A stretch of 50,386 nt of DNA from Treponema sp. UBA6988 (lineage in GTDB: Bacteria > Spirochaetota > Spirochaetia > Treponematales > Treponemataceae). Below are positions 34,093-43,711 of this stretch, in pieces. The notes beneath the pieces are model-generated. The model did not search any database. It saw only the letters and a program-made list of their open reading frames with translations, and was not told the origin of the DNA. The stretch's first letter is position 1, and every line of letters begins with the position of its first letter. Both the position numbers and the translations under genes were made by a program. The stretch covers positions 1 through 50,386 of the forward strand of contig DJYC01000068.1 in the NCBI GenBank assembly GCA_002448445.1, given 5' to 3'.

Positions 34093-36366
34093 TTAAAAGC
34101 TTCTTCCGCCGCCGGAATGGCTTCTTCCGCTGCTGCCCCTTGAAGAATGGTAGCCAGAAGAATAAGAAGAGCGTCCGCCGCCACCGCCACTTCTTGTGCT
34201 GTTCGATATGATTCTTTCCCTTGTTTCCGTAGTATTTATAAGCACATCGGATGAATCGGTAAGCACAAAGCTGTTTGGTTCGTAATAGGGTTCAGCGTCT
34301 ATGGCTTTTTGGATTGTTACCATTCCACGGTAAAGTCTTTTGCGGTATTTGCCGGCAACAATAAGTGCCAAAATTAAGCCCAGTAGAATTGGCCAGAAGA
34401 ATCCCAGCTTGGGAAGGGTAAAGCCCAGCTTGTACATTAGGCCCGCATCGGTCAAGAATCTGGAGGCGGCTTTGTAGCAGTCATTCTTTTCCATTGCGTC
34501 CCCTATGTATTCATCCATGTGGTCCGTGTTTTTTTCGCTGTAGCATTTTCTTTGGGCATCTCCGGGTACAAAGGCCCAGCGCTTGCCGTAGTCGTCGCTG
34601 ATTATGCAGAAGATTAGAGCGTCGTTTGCATCCCCCTGTCCGTAGCCATTGTAGCGGTAGTAGTCTTTTGCGTAGCTTCCTGCCGATCCGCCGCGGATCG
34701 CACTTTCTGCGGTAACAATTAGAACGTCTGAGCCAAACTTTGTAGAAAGAGCAAGAGCCTTTTTCTCGAGCCGCTCTTTTTCTTCCTTGCTGAATAGTTC
34801 CGCCTGGTCAATCACGTATGTTTTGTTCTGGGCCTTAAAGCGCACAAAGTTTGCCTCGTCGCTTGGGTACCAGTCGGGGACTTTGTAAAGGTCGTAGGCC
34901 CTGTACAAATAGTCAAGTGCTGCATCAATGTAGCTTCCTGGTTTAAAGAAGTACCTGAGGCCGTTGGCCAGCCTGTTTACTTCGTAGTCTGAATAGATGG
35001 GCTTGCATTTTCCCTCCGCGTAAAGGCCAAATCCCTGGTTGCCGTTTTCTGTACATATAAAAAACACAGTGCCTGTATAGTCGTCGCCGAATCCGTAGCC
35101 ATTGTATTTGAAGAATTCTTCCGCAATAGTGTCCCTGTCTTTCCAGTAGCTTGTTTCGTCGGTATAGATTGCAACGTCCATGCCGTATTCGTCTTGGATG
35201 CGCTTTATTAAGTCCTGGATTTTTTCTTTTTCTTCTTCGCTAAAGATGTTTGCGTAGTCTGCAATGCGGCTTGCGCTTTCGTTGTGGAAGGGCTGGAATG
35301 CGGCCTTGTCTGCGGGGTACCATTCAGGAACCCTGTAGAGGTTTTTTACGTTCTTTAGGTAGTCTATGACTCCTTCGCCGTACTTTCCCCCGACCATGTA
35401 GGGTTCAAGGGCATCATCCAGGTAGTTTATTACGTATTCAGAATAGATTTCTTCACATTCGCCGGTTGCATCCGTCCACCAGCCGCGGTTGCCTTGTTCC
35501 ATGCAGATAAAAAGTACCGTTCCCGAAAAGTTGTCGCCGAATCCGTAGCCGGCCAGTTCATTTATGTCAGCCGCAAAGGTTCTGCGAGAAAGTCCGTATG
35601 TGGTAACGTCCGTATAAACAACTATGTCTTTGCCGGAGTCTTTCTGGATTGCCTGTATTATGGAAAGCATCTGCTCTTCTTCTTCCTTAGTAAAGATGTC
35701 TGCAAGGTCTACCAAGCGGGGGGCATCTGCATCGTGGAAGTCTTTAAAGTTTTCCAGGTCCTTGGGGTACCATGCGGGTTTGCCGGATTCCTTTATTTCC
35801 TGCTGGCGGGCTTTTAGGAGTTCTGCATAGGCAGTGATTATCTGCGACCAGGATTTTTCCTCGCTGCGCATCTGCGAAAGTCTGGTGGTAACTGTCTGCT
35901 TGAATTCCTCCGAGAGGAACCAGTGGCCAAATCCGTAGCCCTTTGCAAAGACTTCCTGGCTGTCGGTATAGGCAATGAGCATTACGCCGTCTTTTCCGTC
36001 TCCCCAGCCAAAGCCGTTGTGTTCGTAAAAGGTGTCTGAATATTCTTCTGCCGTCGCAGTTCCTTTTCTTTTTACCGCAATTGGAAAGTCCATGTGGCAG
36101 TTGGACATTTCTTCCTTTAAGAGGGCGTTGAGCCGGTCTTTTTCTTCTTCTTCAAAAATTTCGCCAAAGTCGTTGAGCCGGTAGATGCCTGTTTTGTACA
36201 TCTGCTTGGGGCTTCCTTTCGTGCTGTCACTTTCGTTGCCACCAGATTCACTCCCGCCAGATTCGCTTGCACCCTCCGCGTATATGCTTGCGGAAGGGAC
36301 TGCCGCCAACAGTGCGGTCAAAAGCAAAAGTGTTATGCTGCGTAAAAGTCTATTTCTTTCTTTCAT
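34093..36366 (-). CDS. Exported protein with four tandem TPM (YgcG-like) domains and a membrane anchor
   Basis: 757 residues from ATG 36366 with AAGG upstream; the longer open frame is unsupported. Signal peptide to about residue 30, then a Gly/Ser/Glu linker. Four TPM domains at about 59-187, 215-340, 364-490 and 512-645, each starting with the D-x-x-x-[IL]-[FL]-[ST]-x-E-E-E-x-[LM] motif (for example DLADIFTKEEEEQM, DYANIFSEEEKEKI, DQAELFSKEEKERL) and carrying G-x-G-x-G-D. Three copies of a W-Y-P-x-D linker join them. One membrane span (about 655-672) and a Gly/Ser/Arg tail (GGGGGRSSYSSGYHSS) follow, the usual YgcG ending. TPM proteins have been linked to photosystem repair and phosphatase activity, but the bacterial role is open. 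The zinc-ribbon gene upstream is the standard partner. Confidence 0.8.
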   Translation of the reverse strand: MKERNRLLRSITLLLLTALLAAVPSASIYAEGASESGGSESGGNESDSTKGSPKQMYKTGIYRLNDFGEIFEEEEKDRLNALLKEEMSNCHMDFPIAVKRKGTATAEEYSDTFYEHNGFGWGDGKDGVMLIAYTDSQEVFAKGYGFGHWFLSEEFKQTVTTRLSQMRSEEKSWSQIITAYAELLKARQQEIKESGKPAWYPKDLENFKDFHDADAPRLVDLADIFTKEEEEQMLSIIQAIQKDSGKDIVVYTDVTTYGLSRRTFAADINELAGYGFGDNFSGTVLFICMEQGNRGWWTDATGECEEIYSEYVINYLDDALEPYMVGGKYGEGVIDYLKNVKNLYRVPEWYPADKAAFQPFHNESASRIADYANIFSEEEKEKIQDLIKRIQDEYGMDVAIYTDETSYWKDRDTIAEEFFKYNGYGFGDDYTGTVFFICTENGNQGFGLYAEGKCKPIYSDYEVNRLANGLRYFFKPGSYIDAALDYLYRAYDLYKVPDWYPSDEANFVRFKAQNKTYVIDQAELFSKEEKERLEKKALALSTKFGSDVLIVTAESAIRGGSAGSYAKDYYRYNGYGQGDANDALIFCIISDDYGKRWAFVPGDAQRKCYSEKNTDHMDEYIGDAMEKNDCYKAASRFLTDAGLMYKLGFTLPKLGFFWPILLGLILALIVAGKYRKRLYRGMVTIQKAIDAEPYYEPNSFVLTDSSDVLINTTETRERIISNSTRSGGGGGRSSYSSGYHSSRGSSGRSHSGGGRSF

Positions 36367-36383
36367 CTTTGTTACCTTACCCC

Positions 36384-37523
36384 TTAGAAAATAATCTGAA
36401 GCAAAAGCATGACAAAGGCTGTTAGTCCTCCAGTCATAAGGAACATGAACCAGTACCAGAACTTTGCTTTTTTCTTGTCGATTGGAAGCTCGCCAACAAT
36501 CTTTCCTGTCTGCCCGTTTACCGCATACTGGTATTTTTTTCCTTCGTAGTTGCATTCAAAGATGTAGGCTGGAACCATTGCATATATTACGCTGGGGTTT
36601 TCCGTGGTGTAATTGCAGTTTTTAATCTTTACGTCTGAATAGCCGGAAATTGTCTTGGAGAAATGCTTTTCCGCTGTCCTTGCCATTCTGTCTTTTGCGC
36701 GGGGAAGCTCTTCGTCCGGTGAGCGGTCAAAGCGGTCTGCGCAATATCCTGCAAGGTAGCGGTTGTCAAAGTCCACAAGTTCCGAATAGTTGAACGGTTC
36801 TAGGGAATCCATAAGCTCGTTGTCCATTTTTTTGCTTGCGTCTACAGGGACCTGCTTAAAGCTTAGACTGCCCGACCTGTTTACGTCATAATGCTTTGTT
36901 TCGTGGTAGCGGTAGTCACCCTTTGTGTAGCTTCTCGTTTTTTTTGCGGAAAATACTGCGTCGCCGGAAAGCTTTGTGTCAAAGAGCCAGAAGGGAACAT
37001 ATACCCCGATAGGTTCTCCGACTTTGTTTGCGGTAAAGAAGTTGCGTGGAAGAAGCTTCTTTTGCCAGTAGAATGAGCGCAATATGCCCGGCAGCTTGTC
37101 TTTGGTGAATTTGAAGGGGATTATCTTGTTTGGTTTTAGGCCGCCTGTTGCAACTTCGTTCAAGACGGTGTTGTTGTGGCAGTAGGGGCAGGTCAATGCC
37201 ATGGTGGTAGCGTCAGTTTCTATGGATGCACCGCACGACTTGCATTCGAATATCTTTGTTCCTTCAAGTTTTTCGCCGGAAAGATTTGCCTTGTAGTCTC
37301 CCCAGTCAAAGGCAATTTCGGAAGGTTTTGCTTCTTGTGTTTCCGCTGCCTCTTTTGCTTCCGCAGATTGATCAGCTTTCGCAGATTGATCGGCTTCCGC
37401 AGCTTCAACTTGCGCAATAGTAAATTTGTTTCCGCAGTAGTCACAGACCAAAAGCTGGGAGTTGGGATCAAAGTGCAGAGGGGCTCCGCACGCAGGGCAT
37501 TTGTGTTCTGTAGTTGTTTCCAT
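36384..37523 (-). CDS. TFIIB-type zinc-ribbon membrane protein
   Basis: 379 residues. Two zinc ribbons: CPACGAPLHFDPNSQLLVCD (with CDYCG) at the N-terminus and CKSCGASIETDATTMALTCP (with CPYCH) near 95-118. Between them is a low-complexity segment with tandem ADQSA units, encoded by near-identical DNA repeats. A conserved core (PFKFTKDKLPGIL; GVYVPFWLFDT; PAYIFECNYEGKKYQYAVNG) and one or two C-terminal spans (FWYWFMFLMTGGLTAFVMLL) follow. The gene ends 17 bp before the TPM gene; this pairing is common in bacteria and suggests a membrane complex of unknown function. Confidence 0.75.
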   Translation of the reverse strand: METTTEHKCPACGAPLHFDPNSQLLVCDYCGNKFTIAQVEAAEADQSAKADQSAEAKEAAETQEAKPSEIAFDWGDYKANLSGEKLEGTKIFECKSCGASIETDATTMALTCPYCHNNTVLNEVATGGLKPNKIIPFKFTKDKLPGILRSFYWQKKLLPRNFFTANKVGEPIGVYVPFWLFDTKLSGDAVFSAKKTRSYTKGDYRYHETKHYDVNRSGSLSFKQVPVDASKKMDNELMDSLEPFNYSELVDFDNRYLAGYCADRFDRSPDEELPRAKDRMARTAEKHFSKTISGYSDVKIKNCNYTTENPSVIYAMVPAYIFECNYEGKKYQYAVNGQTGKIVGELPIDKKKAKFWYWFMFLMTGGLTAFVMLLLQIIF

Positions 37524-37574
37524 AAAATAGATTATAACACAGTATTGGGTATATTCAAAAATTATTTGCTTTTT

Positions 37575-39086
37575 CTATTTGGTGTAGAGCTTAACTTTCC
37601 CGGTCCTGCCACGAATTTCGGACTCGTCAACAAAGGTCAGTTCCTCGCCGGAAAGGTTTGCCGTGGTGTCGGAAATAAGCAGGTCCGTCTTGTAAGTCTT
37701 GCACAAGCCTTCAATTCTGCTTGCGGTGTTTACCGTGTCTCCAATAACGGTGTATTCCATCCTGCTGGAAGCCCCAATATTCCCTGCTAAAACTGGCCCG
37801 GAATGCAGGCCTATGCCAAAGTGAATCTCCGGCATGCCTTTTTGCACAAAGCTTTTGTTCATCTCCTCAAGGGACTTTCGCATGTCCAAAGCTGCAAGGT
37901 AAGCATCAGTGGCGTGGGTGGAAGATGGAACTGGTGCCCCAAAAAGTGCCATAACTGCATCGCCAATGTACTTGTTGATTACCCCGCCGTGGCTTGCAAT
38001 GCATTTTTCAAGGCCGGTAAAATAGCTGTTAAGCAAAGAAACCACTTCCTCTGGCCTCATGTGCTCAGAAAGGGTGGTAAAGCCGCGTATGTCGCAGAAC
38101 ATAACCGTAATCTCAAGCGTCTTTCCGCCTAAGCCAGCGTTTCCGCTCAAAAGGTAGTCGCGAACCTGAGGAGTAACAATCTTTCCGAATGTATCCCGCA
38201 TAAACTCCTTTTCCTTTAGCGATTTTGCCATGGCGTTAAAGCTGTCGCCCAAAATGCCCATTTCGTCATTAGAACAGATTTTCGTTGAAACGTCGTAGTT
38301 GCCCTTGGAAATTTCGTTGGCGGATTCAGTAAGCTTTTTAAGCGGCCTCTGGAAAAAGTAAGCTATCAAAAATGTAAGGACCAGACCAATCAGCAAGAGG
38401 AGCAAGGTAAAAACAAAATCAAGGTAGTTTGGAATCTCTACGTTGTATCTTTTGGTAAAAAAGAGCCTTATGCCAAGGTATGCGGTCGGAAATACCGCTG
38501 TAGAAAAAAAGTAGAAAAGGAACATGTTTTTTAGAGAAGACAAGGAAGCCCGGTTTACCCTGGAAATGTTTCCCTGGGGATAGAGTGCTGGTAAGACAAG
38601 GTTCCTGTTCAGCGTCTCCAGGGAAAAGAAGGAGAGCGTAAAAGTAAGGATGGTCAGAAAGATGTAAGATGTAAATGACGAAATCAGGATGAATGCAATG
38701 TCCATGTTTGCAGTAATCTTTAGGTAGAGCAGAATAACAACTTCGCAGAGGGCATTGGAAATCCAGCCTGTGGTTCCCCGCAACGAGTATGCAATGGGCA
38801 TGTGGACTAAAACTTCCGTGTATTCCTTTGGCTTCTGCCTGAATTTTATTGTTTTTAAGCCGTATAATATGCAGAGGATTGTGGGCAGCGAGTAGCAGCT
38901 TATGGCAATGGTAAGCACGAGGACACTGTGGCTGTGCATAAATTCAATCCATTCGCGCAGGGGAGTGGTGTCCGGCATGGGGAAGCTTGTCAGATTTGTG
39001 GAAACAACGGCAAGAATGTTGGCTATAAGACAAATAAAGCCGTAGTGGATAGCGTGGTGCTTTACAAAAAATTCCCTAAACTTCAT
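37575..39086 (-). CDS. Membrane-bound class III adenylate cyclase with HAMP domain
   Basis: 503 residues. About six hydrophobic spans in the first 260 residues, HAMP at about 255-310 (FFQRPLKKLTESANEISKGN), then the cyclase domain. Metal Asp residues in FCDIRGFTTLSE and NKYIGDAVMALFG; the Lys in INKYIGD and Asp in YTVIGDTVNTASRIEG fit ATP specificity, and the Asn and Arg of NTASRIEG are the transition-state residues. It is predicted to make cAMP in response to membrane signals. The gene stands alone upstream of the zinc-ribbon gene, 51 bp away on the same strand. Confidence 0.9.
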   Translation of the reverse strand: MKFREFFVKHHAIHYGFICLIANILAVVSTNLTSFPMPDTTPLREWIEFMHSHSVLVLTIAISCYSLPTILCILYGLKTIKFRQKPKEYTEVLVHMPIAYSLRGTTGWISNALCEVVILLYLKITANMDIAFILISSFTSYIFLTILTFTLSFFSLETLNRNLVLPALYPQGNISRVNRASLSSLKNMFLFYFFSTAVFPTAYLGIRLFFTKRYNVEIPNYLDFVFTLLLLLIGLVLTFLIAYFFQRPLKKLTESANEISKGNYDVSTKICSNDEMGILGDSFNAMAKSLKEKEFMRDTFGKIVTPQVRDYLLSGNAGLGGKTLEITVMFCDIRGFTTLSEHMRPEEVVSLLNSYFTGLEKCIASHGGVINKYIGDAVMALFGAPVPSSTHATDAYLAALDMRKSLEEMNKSFVQKGMPEIHFGIGLHSGPVLAGNIGASSRMEYTVIGDTVNTASRIEGLCKTYKTDLLISDTTANLSGEELTFVDESEIRGRTGKVKLYTK

Positions 39087-39156
39087 AGGCCTATTATATT
39101 ATATTTTTCTGTTTTTTTGGAGTGCCTACCTGCCGCAAGAATTACTGTTTGGGCAT

Positions 39157-39190
39157 AAAAAAAGGATTTACAACCAAAAATTGTAAATCC
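39157..39190 (-). terminator. Terminator of the tRNA gene
   Basis: On the minus strand GGATTTACAA (complement of 39181-39190) pairs with TTGTAAATCC (complement of 39164-39173), a perfect 10-bp stem with a 7-nt loop and seven T. Confidence 0.9.
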
Positions 39191-39198
39191 TTAAAGCA

Positions 39199-39272
<74 letters not shown>

Positions 39273-39323
39273 ATTAAAAGTGAAAAAAATATAGCAGAAA
39301 AAACGCCTTTAGTCAAGGATATT

Positions 39324-39352
39324 TTGCGCCTTGTGGTTTTAATGCTTATACT
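39324..39352 (+). promoter_or_regulatory. Promoter of the outer-membrane-type protein gene
   Basis: TTGCGC (39324-39329), 17-bp spacer, TATACT (39347-39352), 17 bp before the ATG. An overlapping second pair, TTGTGG and TATACT shifted by about 7 nt, also has a 17-bp spacer. No Shine-Dalgarno is seen. Confidence 0.55.
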
Positions 39353-39369
39353 ATATACTTTAAATAGAT

Positions 39370-39963
39370 ATGAAGAAAGTATTTGCTTTTGCCATTGCAG
39401 CCTTGCTTTTCTTTGTTGCCCCTGCGCTTTATGCAGCAGAGTATGCGGGGGATATACAGGTTAATGCGGGCTATTCTTACTTCACTGTTATTATTGATCA
39501 TGGGAAAGACATAAAATCAGATAATTTGTCGCTTGGAATTGCAAACCACAACCTGTGGAAGTTTACGGACATATTTTCTTTTGGTTTTATGGAGAATGTA
39601 GACTTTGGCGGTGGTTTAAAAGAAGATTCAAACTCTTACCTTAGCATTATGATGGGGCCTGCTGCAGCCTTTAACTTTAATTATGGCATTAGCCTGAACC
39701 TTTCTTTTGCCCCTGTTATGGGCTGTGCATACGTTGGTATTGAGGAAGATTCTTATTTTGACTGGGACGGCTTGGGCTGCGAGGCGGATATTCAAGTAAA
39801 GTTTTTTGCTGACAGCCGTTTTAGTCCTGTCCTAGGATTTTCATGGATTCACTTTTCGAGTGACAAAATATCCTTTACCTTGGATGACCACAGCGATGAA
39901 TTCTACATGGACACTTCTTCCGATGTATTCAAAGTCTATGCCGGTGTGAGCGTAAATTTTTAA
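39370..39963 (+). CDS. Small outer-membrane beta-barrel-type protein
   Basis: 197 residues. Clear type I signal peptide (cleavage near LYA/AEY). The mature part shows alternating hydrophobic/polar strands with many Gly, Asp and aromatic residues (VNAGYSYFTVIIDHGKD; FNFNYGISLNLSFAPVMG) and ends VYAGVSVNF; a C-terminal Phe is the outer-membrane insertion signal. At this length an eight-stranded barrel is plausible. No homologous family is recognised with certainty. Confidence 0.65.
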   Translation: MKKVFAFAIAALLFFVAPALYAAEYAGDIQVNAGYSYFTVIIDHGKDIKSDNLSLGIANHNLWKFTDIFSFGFMENVDFGGGLKEDSNSYLSIMMGPAAAFNFNYGISLNLSFAPVMGCAYVGIEEDSYFDWDGLGCEADIQVKFFADSRFSPVLGFSWIHFSSDKISFTLDDHSDEFYMDTSSDVFKVYAGVSVNF

Positions 39964-40068
39964 GCATAAATTTTTAAGGTCAAAAAAAACTTTACATGTG
40001 AAAAATTTGGTATTATCCTTGAATTTATAGATTAATATAGTAGATTTTTGTAATTACAGGATGAAATC

Positions 40069-41820
40069 ATGAAGAGCCTAAAGAATTATGACCCGACCCA
40101 GATACTCAAGCCCTACAAGGGAAAGCTTTACAATGGCGAATGGCCTACGCTGCCCGAGCTTTTTAAGATTAGCCTTGACCGCGTGCCAAATAATGCCTGT
40201 TTTACGGATTTTGAAGGTCCAGGTGGAGCAAGGAATGCGCTTACCTATACCCAGGTTGTGAATAAGATAGAGGTCCTTGCAGACTGGCTTTATGCAAAGG
40301 GTGTAAGGCGTGGAGACCGTGTTGCCGTTACCGGGAAAAACTCTCCCGAGTGGGCTGTGGTTTATTTTGCCGCCCTTTTTGCGGGTGCTACAATTTGTCC
40401 CCTTGATTATGCCCTTCACAATGAGGAGCAGGAAAATCTTTTGGCGACCGCAAAGCCCAAGTTCCTTTTTGTGGATGAGGAAAAGTATGACTATTATGCG
40501 GGAAAGGCCAATGACTTTGAGGTGTATTCGCTGAGCCCCAAGTTCAAGGAAAAGTATGCCTACAATTTGAGCCCTGCTTCTGCGGATGTAAGGTCTGAAA
40601 GGGAATCCCAGTTGCCAGAGCTTGAGGATACCGCAGCCATTCTTTTTACCAGCGGAACTACCGGCAAGCCCAAAGGGGTTATGCTTAGCCACAAGAATCT
40701 TGTTAGCGATTCCTTTATTGCCCAGCGCAACATGATTATTACCAAGGACGACGTTTTCTATGCCCTTTTGCCGGTTCACCATGCCTACACAATGCTTGCC
40801 GTCTTGATAGAAACCATTTCCGTAGGGGCGGAATGCGTCTTTGGAAAGAGCATGGCAGTTAGCCGTCTGATGAAGGAGCTTAAGGAAGGCCACATAACAA
40901 TGCTTTTGGGCGTGCCTCTTCTCTTTAACAAGCTTGCTGCCGGAATTATCAAGGGGATAAAGGAAAAGGGTGCCTTTGTCTACGGAATAATGAAGTTTCT
41001 TATGGGGCTTTCCTACCTTATAAAGAAGGTCTTTGGTGTTAACCCGGGCAAGAAGATGTTCAAGAGCGTGCTAAAAAAGGCAAACATCTATTCGCTGCGA
41101 ATTGCAATATGCGGTGGTGGCCCGCTTGCAAAGAGCGTCTTTAAGTTCTTTAATTCCATGGGCATAAATTTTGTGCAGGGTTACGGTCTTACGGAAACTT
41201 CCCCAATTCTTACGCTGAACCCAATCGAGCACTTTAAGATTCAGAGCGTTGGTTCTTATTTTGTTGGCCACATGGAGATGAAGATTCTTAACCCCAACAA
41301 GGACGGCATTGGAGAAATTGCGGTTAAGGGGCCAATGGTCATGCAGGGCTACTACCAGATGCCAGAGGAAACTGCCAAGATGTTTACGGAAGACGGTTTC
41401 TTTAAGACAGGGGATCTTGGCTGGCTGGACAAGGAAAACTACCTTATGCTTTCTGGCCGCGTAAAGAACATGATTGTTACTTCCGGCGGAAAGAACGTCT
41501 ACCCGGAAGAGATAGAAGACATGTTCCAGCTGGAAACTGAGATTTCACAGATTACGGTTCAGGGCTACATTGCAGAAGGCTCGGATGTGTCGGAGGAACT
41601 TGAGGCTTTGGTTTATCCAGATGACTCGCTTTTTGCCCGGCTTGGGGTTGCCCGCGAGGACAAAATGAGCGACAACGTTGTAAAGGCAGAGGTTCAGGAG
41701 ATTGTGAACAAAATAAACCGCAAACTTTTGCCTTACCAGAGGATTACCCGGCTTACGATTCTGGAAAAACCTTTGGAGATGACGACCACGCTCAAGGTAA
41801 AGAGAAATTATAAGAAGTAG
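40069..41820 (+). CDS. AMP-binding long-chain acyl-CoA synthetase
   Basis: 583 residues. AMP-binding P-loop AAILFTSGTTGKPKGVMLSH, then A4 YALLPVHHAYTM, A5 QGYGLTETSPILTLNP, and the C-terminal hinge/A8 GDLGWLDKENYLMLSGRVKN with VTSGGKNVYPEEIED. The catalytic Lys of A10 is likely in TTTLKVKRNYKK. It activates fatty acids to acyl-CoA, or acyl-ACP in some relatives, with ATP. The N-terminus lacks any signal peptide; charged and hydrophobic stretches near 300-320 may give membrane association. The gene is alone, tail to tail with the Fic gene. Confidence 0.88.
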   Translation: MKSLKNYDPTQILKPYKGKLYNGEWPTLPELFKISLDRVPNNACFTDFEGPGGARNALTYTQVVNKIEVLADWLYAKGVRRGDRVAVTGKNSPEWAVVYFAALFAGATICPLDYALHNEEQENLLATAKPKFLFVDEEKYDYYAGKANDFEVYSLSPKFKEKYAYNLSPASADVRSERESQLPELEDTAAILFTSGTTGKPKGVMLSHKNLVSDSFIAQRNMIITKDDVFYALLPVHHAYTMLAVLIETISVGAECVFGKSMAVSRLMKELKEGHITMLLGVPLLFNKLAAGIIKGIKEKGAFVYGIMKFLMGLSYLIKKVFGVNPGKKMFKSVLKKANIYSLRIAICGGGPLAKSVFKFFNSMGINFVQGYGLTETSPILTLNPIEHFKIQSVGSYFVGHMEMKILNPNKDGIGEIAVKGPMVMQGYYQMPEETAKMFTEDGFFKTGDLGWLDKENYLMLSGRVKNMIVTSGGKNVYPEEIEDMFQLETEISQITVQGYIAEGSDVSEELEALVYPDDSLFARLGVAREDKMSDNVVKAEVQEIVNKINRKLLPYQRITRLTILEKPLEMTTTLKVKRNYKK

Positions 41821-41832
41821 AGAAATTTTCCC

Positions 41833-43128
41833 TTAATTTCCCCTAAGTTCTGAAAGTATGCCGTCAAAGTCCGGGGCGCGGGTGTAGCCGACCAGCCTTT
41901 TGTTTACCGGAATGGTCTGCAAAAGTCCAAGTTCTACGAGGCCTGCAAGGTCTGAGCGGATGGTTTTTACGTTTACGTTAAAGCGCACAACCAGTTCCTT
42001 GCATACGAAGAGCGATGAGGGTTTTTGCATGCAGAGCTTGATGATTTGGGCCTGGCGCTCGTTTATGCCGTGGATTTTTAATTCCACCAGGGAATTTTCT
42101 TCTTTGGACTTTCGTTCAAGGTAGAGTTTTAGCTCTTCGTAGGATTCCTTTAGCACCCTAAGGTTGAATGTTACAAAGTAGCCCAGGTCCAGGTTGTCGT
42201 GTTCGGTGTAGAGGAAGGCCTTTTCGTACTGGGATTTTTTCTTGTAGATGATTCGTGATATGGAAAGGAATTCCGTCATCCAGTAGCCTTTTTTTAGCAT
42301 GTACCAGTAGAAGAGAGAGCGGGCGGTTCTTCCGTTTCCGTCTACGAAGGGGTGCAGGAAGGAAATCATAAAGTGGATGATTATTGCCTTTAGCACGGGA
42401 TGTATAAAGAATTTGTCTTGGTTTGCAAAGTCGCAGATTTGTTTTAGGATTGTGTAGAGCAGGGTGCAGGGCGGCGGTTCGTGGGCAACTTCGCCTGTGA
42501 TTCCGTTTGCTACTATTATATTGTCTTCTGTTCTAAAGCGGCCTTCGTCCTGGGGGTTGTCCAGCGTTTTTTCTGTTATTTTTTTGTGGATGTCCAATAG
42601 CAGTTCTATGGAAAGGTCTTCGTTCTGGTGCTCGGAAAGGTAGCGGATTGTGTTGTAGTTGTTTACAATCATCTGCTGGCTTTTGTCTTTGGGTTTGGCC
42701 TGTTTGCGCAGCATTTCTTTTGCAACCTTGCGGGTTGTGTTGGCGCCTTCCATCTGGCTTGAGGCAATGGCTTCTTCCATGATGGAGCTTAGCAGGTAAT
42801 ACTGGCGGTTCTTTTCGGAGATTACGGCGGAGGAGGTGAGGGTTCCGCCAAAGTTCATGTCAAATTCGTGGAGCAACTGCTGCATGTAGTTTGTCTGCTC
42901 CAGCTGGAAAGTGTAGGGGGCAAAGGCAATCTGTTCGCCGCGGCGGGAATATTTTACTGCTGCCCAAAAATTTCTTGAATCCAAGTCTTCGGGGGTCCTG
43001 TACTTTACCTTGTCCCAATAGAGGTATTCCTGGTTTATCCTGTTTATTGCATCCTGGTACTTGGGATTAAGCAGGATAGGGATAGCCTGGTCCAGAAAGT
43101 TTTCGTATTTTGGCGCTTCTTCTATCAT
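41833..43128 (-). CDS. Fic-domain protein with N-terminal inhibitory motif
   Basis: 431 residues from ATG 43128; the frame is open to 43311 but the extra 61 residues look non-conserved, and neither start has a good ribosome-binding site. An N-terminal Fic_N-like part contains SSQMEG, the class II inhibitory helix pattern [S/T]xxxE[G/N]. The Fic core is HPFVDGNGRTAR (catalytic His, NGR) with the flap before it. The C-terminal 100 residues form a winged helix (INERQAQIIKLCMQKPSS; VRFNVNVKTIRSDLAGLVEL), as in the Fic/DUF4172-like adenylyltransferases that may bind DNA. It would transfer AMP to a protein Ser/Thr/Tyr when inhibition is relieved. Confidence 0.85.
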   Translation of the reverse strand: MIEEAPKYENFLDQAIPILLNPKYQDAINRINQEYLYWDKVKYRTPEDLDSRNFWAAVKYSRRGEQIAFAPYTFQLEQTNYMQQLLHEFDMNFGGTLTSSAVISEKNRQYYLLSSIMEEAIASSQMEGANTTRKVAKEMLRKQAKPKDKSQQMIVNNYNTIRYLSEHQNEDLSIELLLDIHKKITEKTLDNPQDEGRFRTEDNIIVANGITGEVAHEPPPCTLLYTILKQICDFANQDKFFIHPVLKAIIIHFMISFLHPFVDGNGRTARSLFYWYMLKKGYWMTEFLSISRIIYKKKSQYEKAFLYTEHDNLDLGYFVTFNLRVLKESYEELKLYLERKSKEENSLVELKIHGINERQAQIIKLCMQKPSSLFVCKELVVRFNVNVKTIRSDLAGLVELGLLQTIPVNKRLVGYTRAPDFDGILSELRGN

Positions 43129-43329
43129 ACAGAAAATGATAATGCAGTTTTTTTTGCCTGACAAGGAAATTAAGGGAAAAGAGCGGAAAATTTCCTTTGT
43201 TTTGGGTTGCGGTAGGTCTATGGCATGGATTTTCAGACAGATTTTCCTGGTAGTGAAGCCCAAAACTGATTTCCGGTGTCTTCTAGACGGCGCTTTTGTT
43301 TGCTCTACCATTTTGCTTTTTGGCTAATT

Positions 43330-43530
43330 CGACTGTTCATGCCTTTGCGCCACCGCCGTCGCTTGAAACTTCGTTGCGAGAACCGCCCTTCGCCTGTTCG
43401 GCTCATACCGCTGCGCGGTACTAAAGGGGCTCCATGGCGGCGTAGGTTTATTGGTGTTTCTTGCGAGGGGCGACAGATTCACCCAATGCGGCAAGGGGCA
43501 GTTCAGCCCTTCTATGGCAGCTCAGTTCTT
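43330..43530. other. GC-rich gene-free block upstream of rex
   Basis: Rich in short palindromes (ACCGCTGCGCGGT, GCCGTCGC) with no plausible gene. Read on the minus strand it contains CGCAACGAAGT and GGCGGTGG, faintly like the repeat copy at 33824, but the match is too weak to claim membership. Confidence 0.35.
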
Positions 43531-43537
43531 GGGTTTA

Positions 43538-43555
43538 TTGTGATAAAATTCACGC
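43538..43555 (+). promoter_or_regulatory. Rex operator-like palindrome, distal
   Basis: TTGTGATAAAATTCACGC: TTGTGA and TCAC half-sites around a 6-nt AT-rich centre, resembling the Rex consensus TTGTGAA-N4-TTCACAA with two mismatches at the right end. It lies 190 bp before the rex start. Confidence 0.5.
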
Positions 43556-43693
43556 AATTTGCAAATTCGGCCTGGTTTTTGCCAAATTCCTGTGAATTTT
43601 GCCCGGAAAAGCAAATTTTGGCAAATTTTTACTGGATAAATACTTTTCAAATCAGTAAAATACATAAAACTTGCTAAAAAAGCAGGCAGTTTT

Positions 43694-43711
43694 TTGTGAA
43701 AACATTCACAG
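43694..43711 (+). promoter_or_regulatory. Rex operator (autoregulatory site)
   Basis: TTGTGAAAACATTCACAG matches TTGTGAA-N4-TTCACAA at 13 of 14 defined positions. It lies 16 bp before the rex ATG at 43728, which supports that ATG over one at 43671 and suggests negative autoregulation by the NADH/NAD ratio. Confidence 0.75.

Noticed and set aside
43129..43311. 61-residue N-terminal extension of the Fic protein
   Set aside because: Basic, low-conservation sequence with no ribosome-binding site; kept as an alternative start only.
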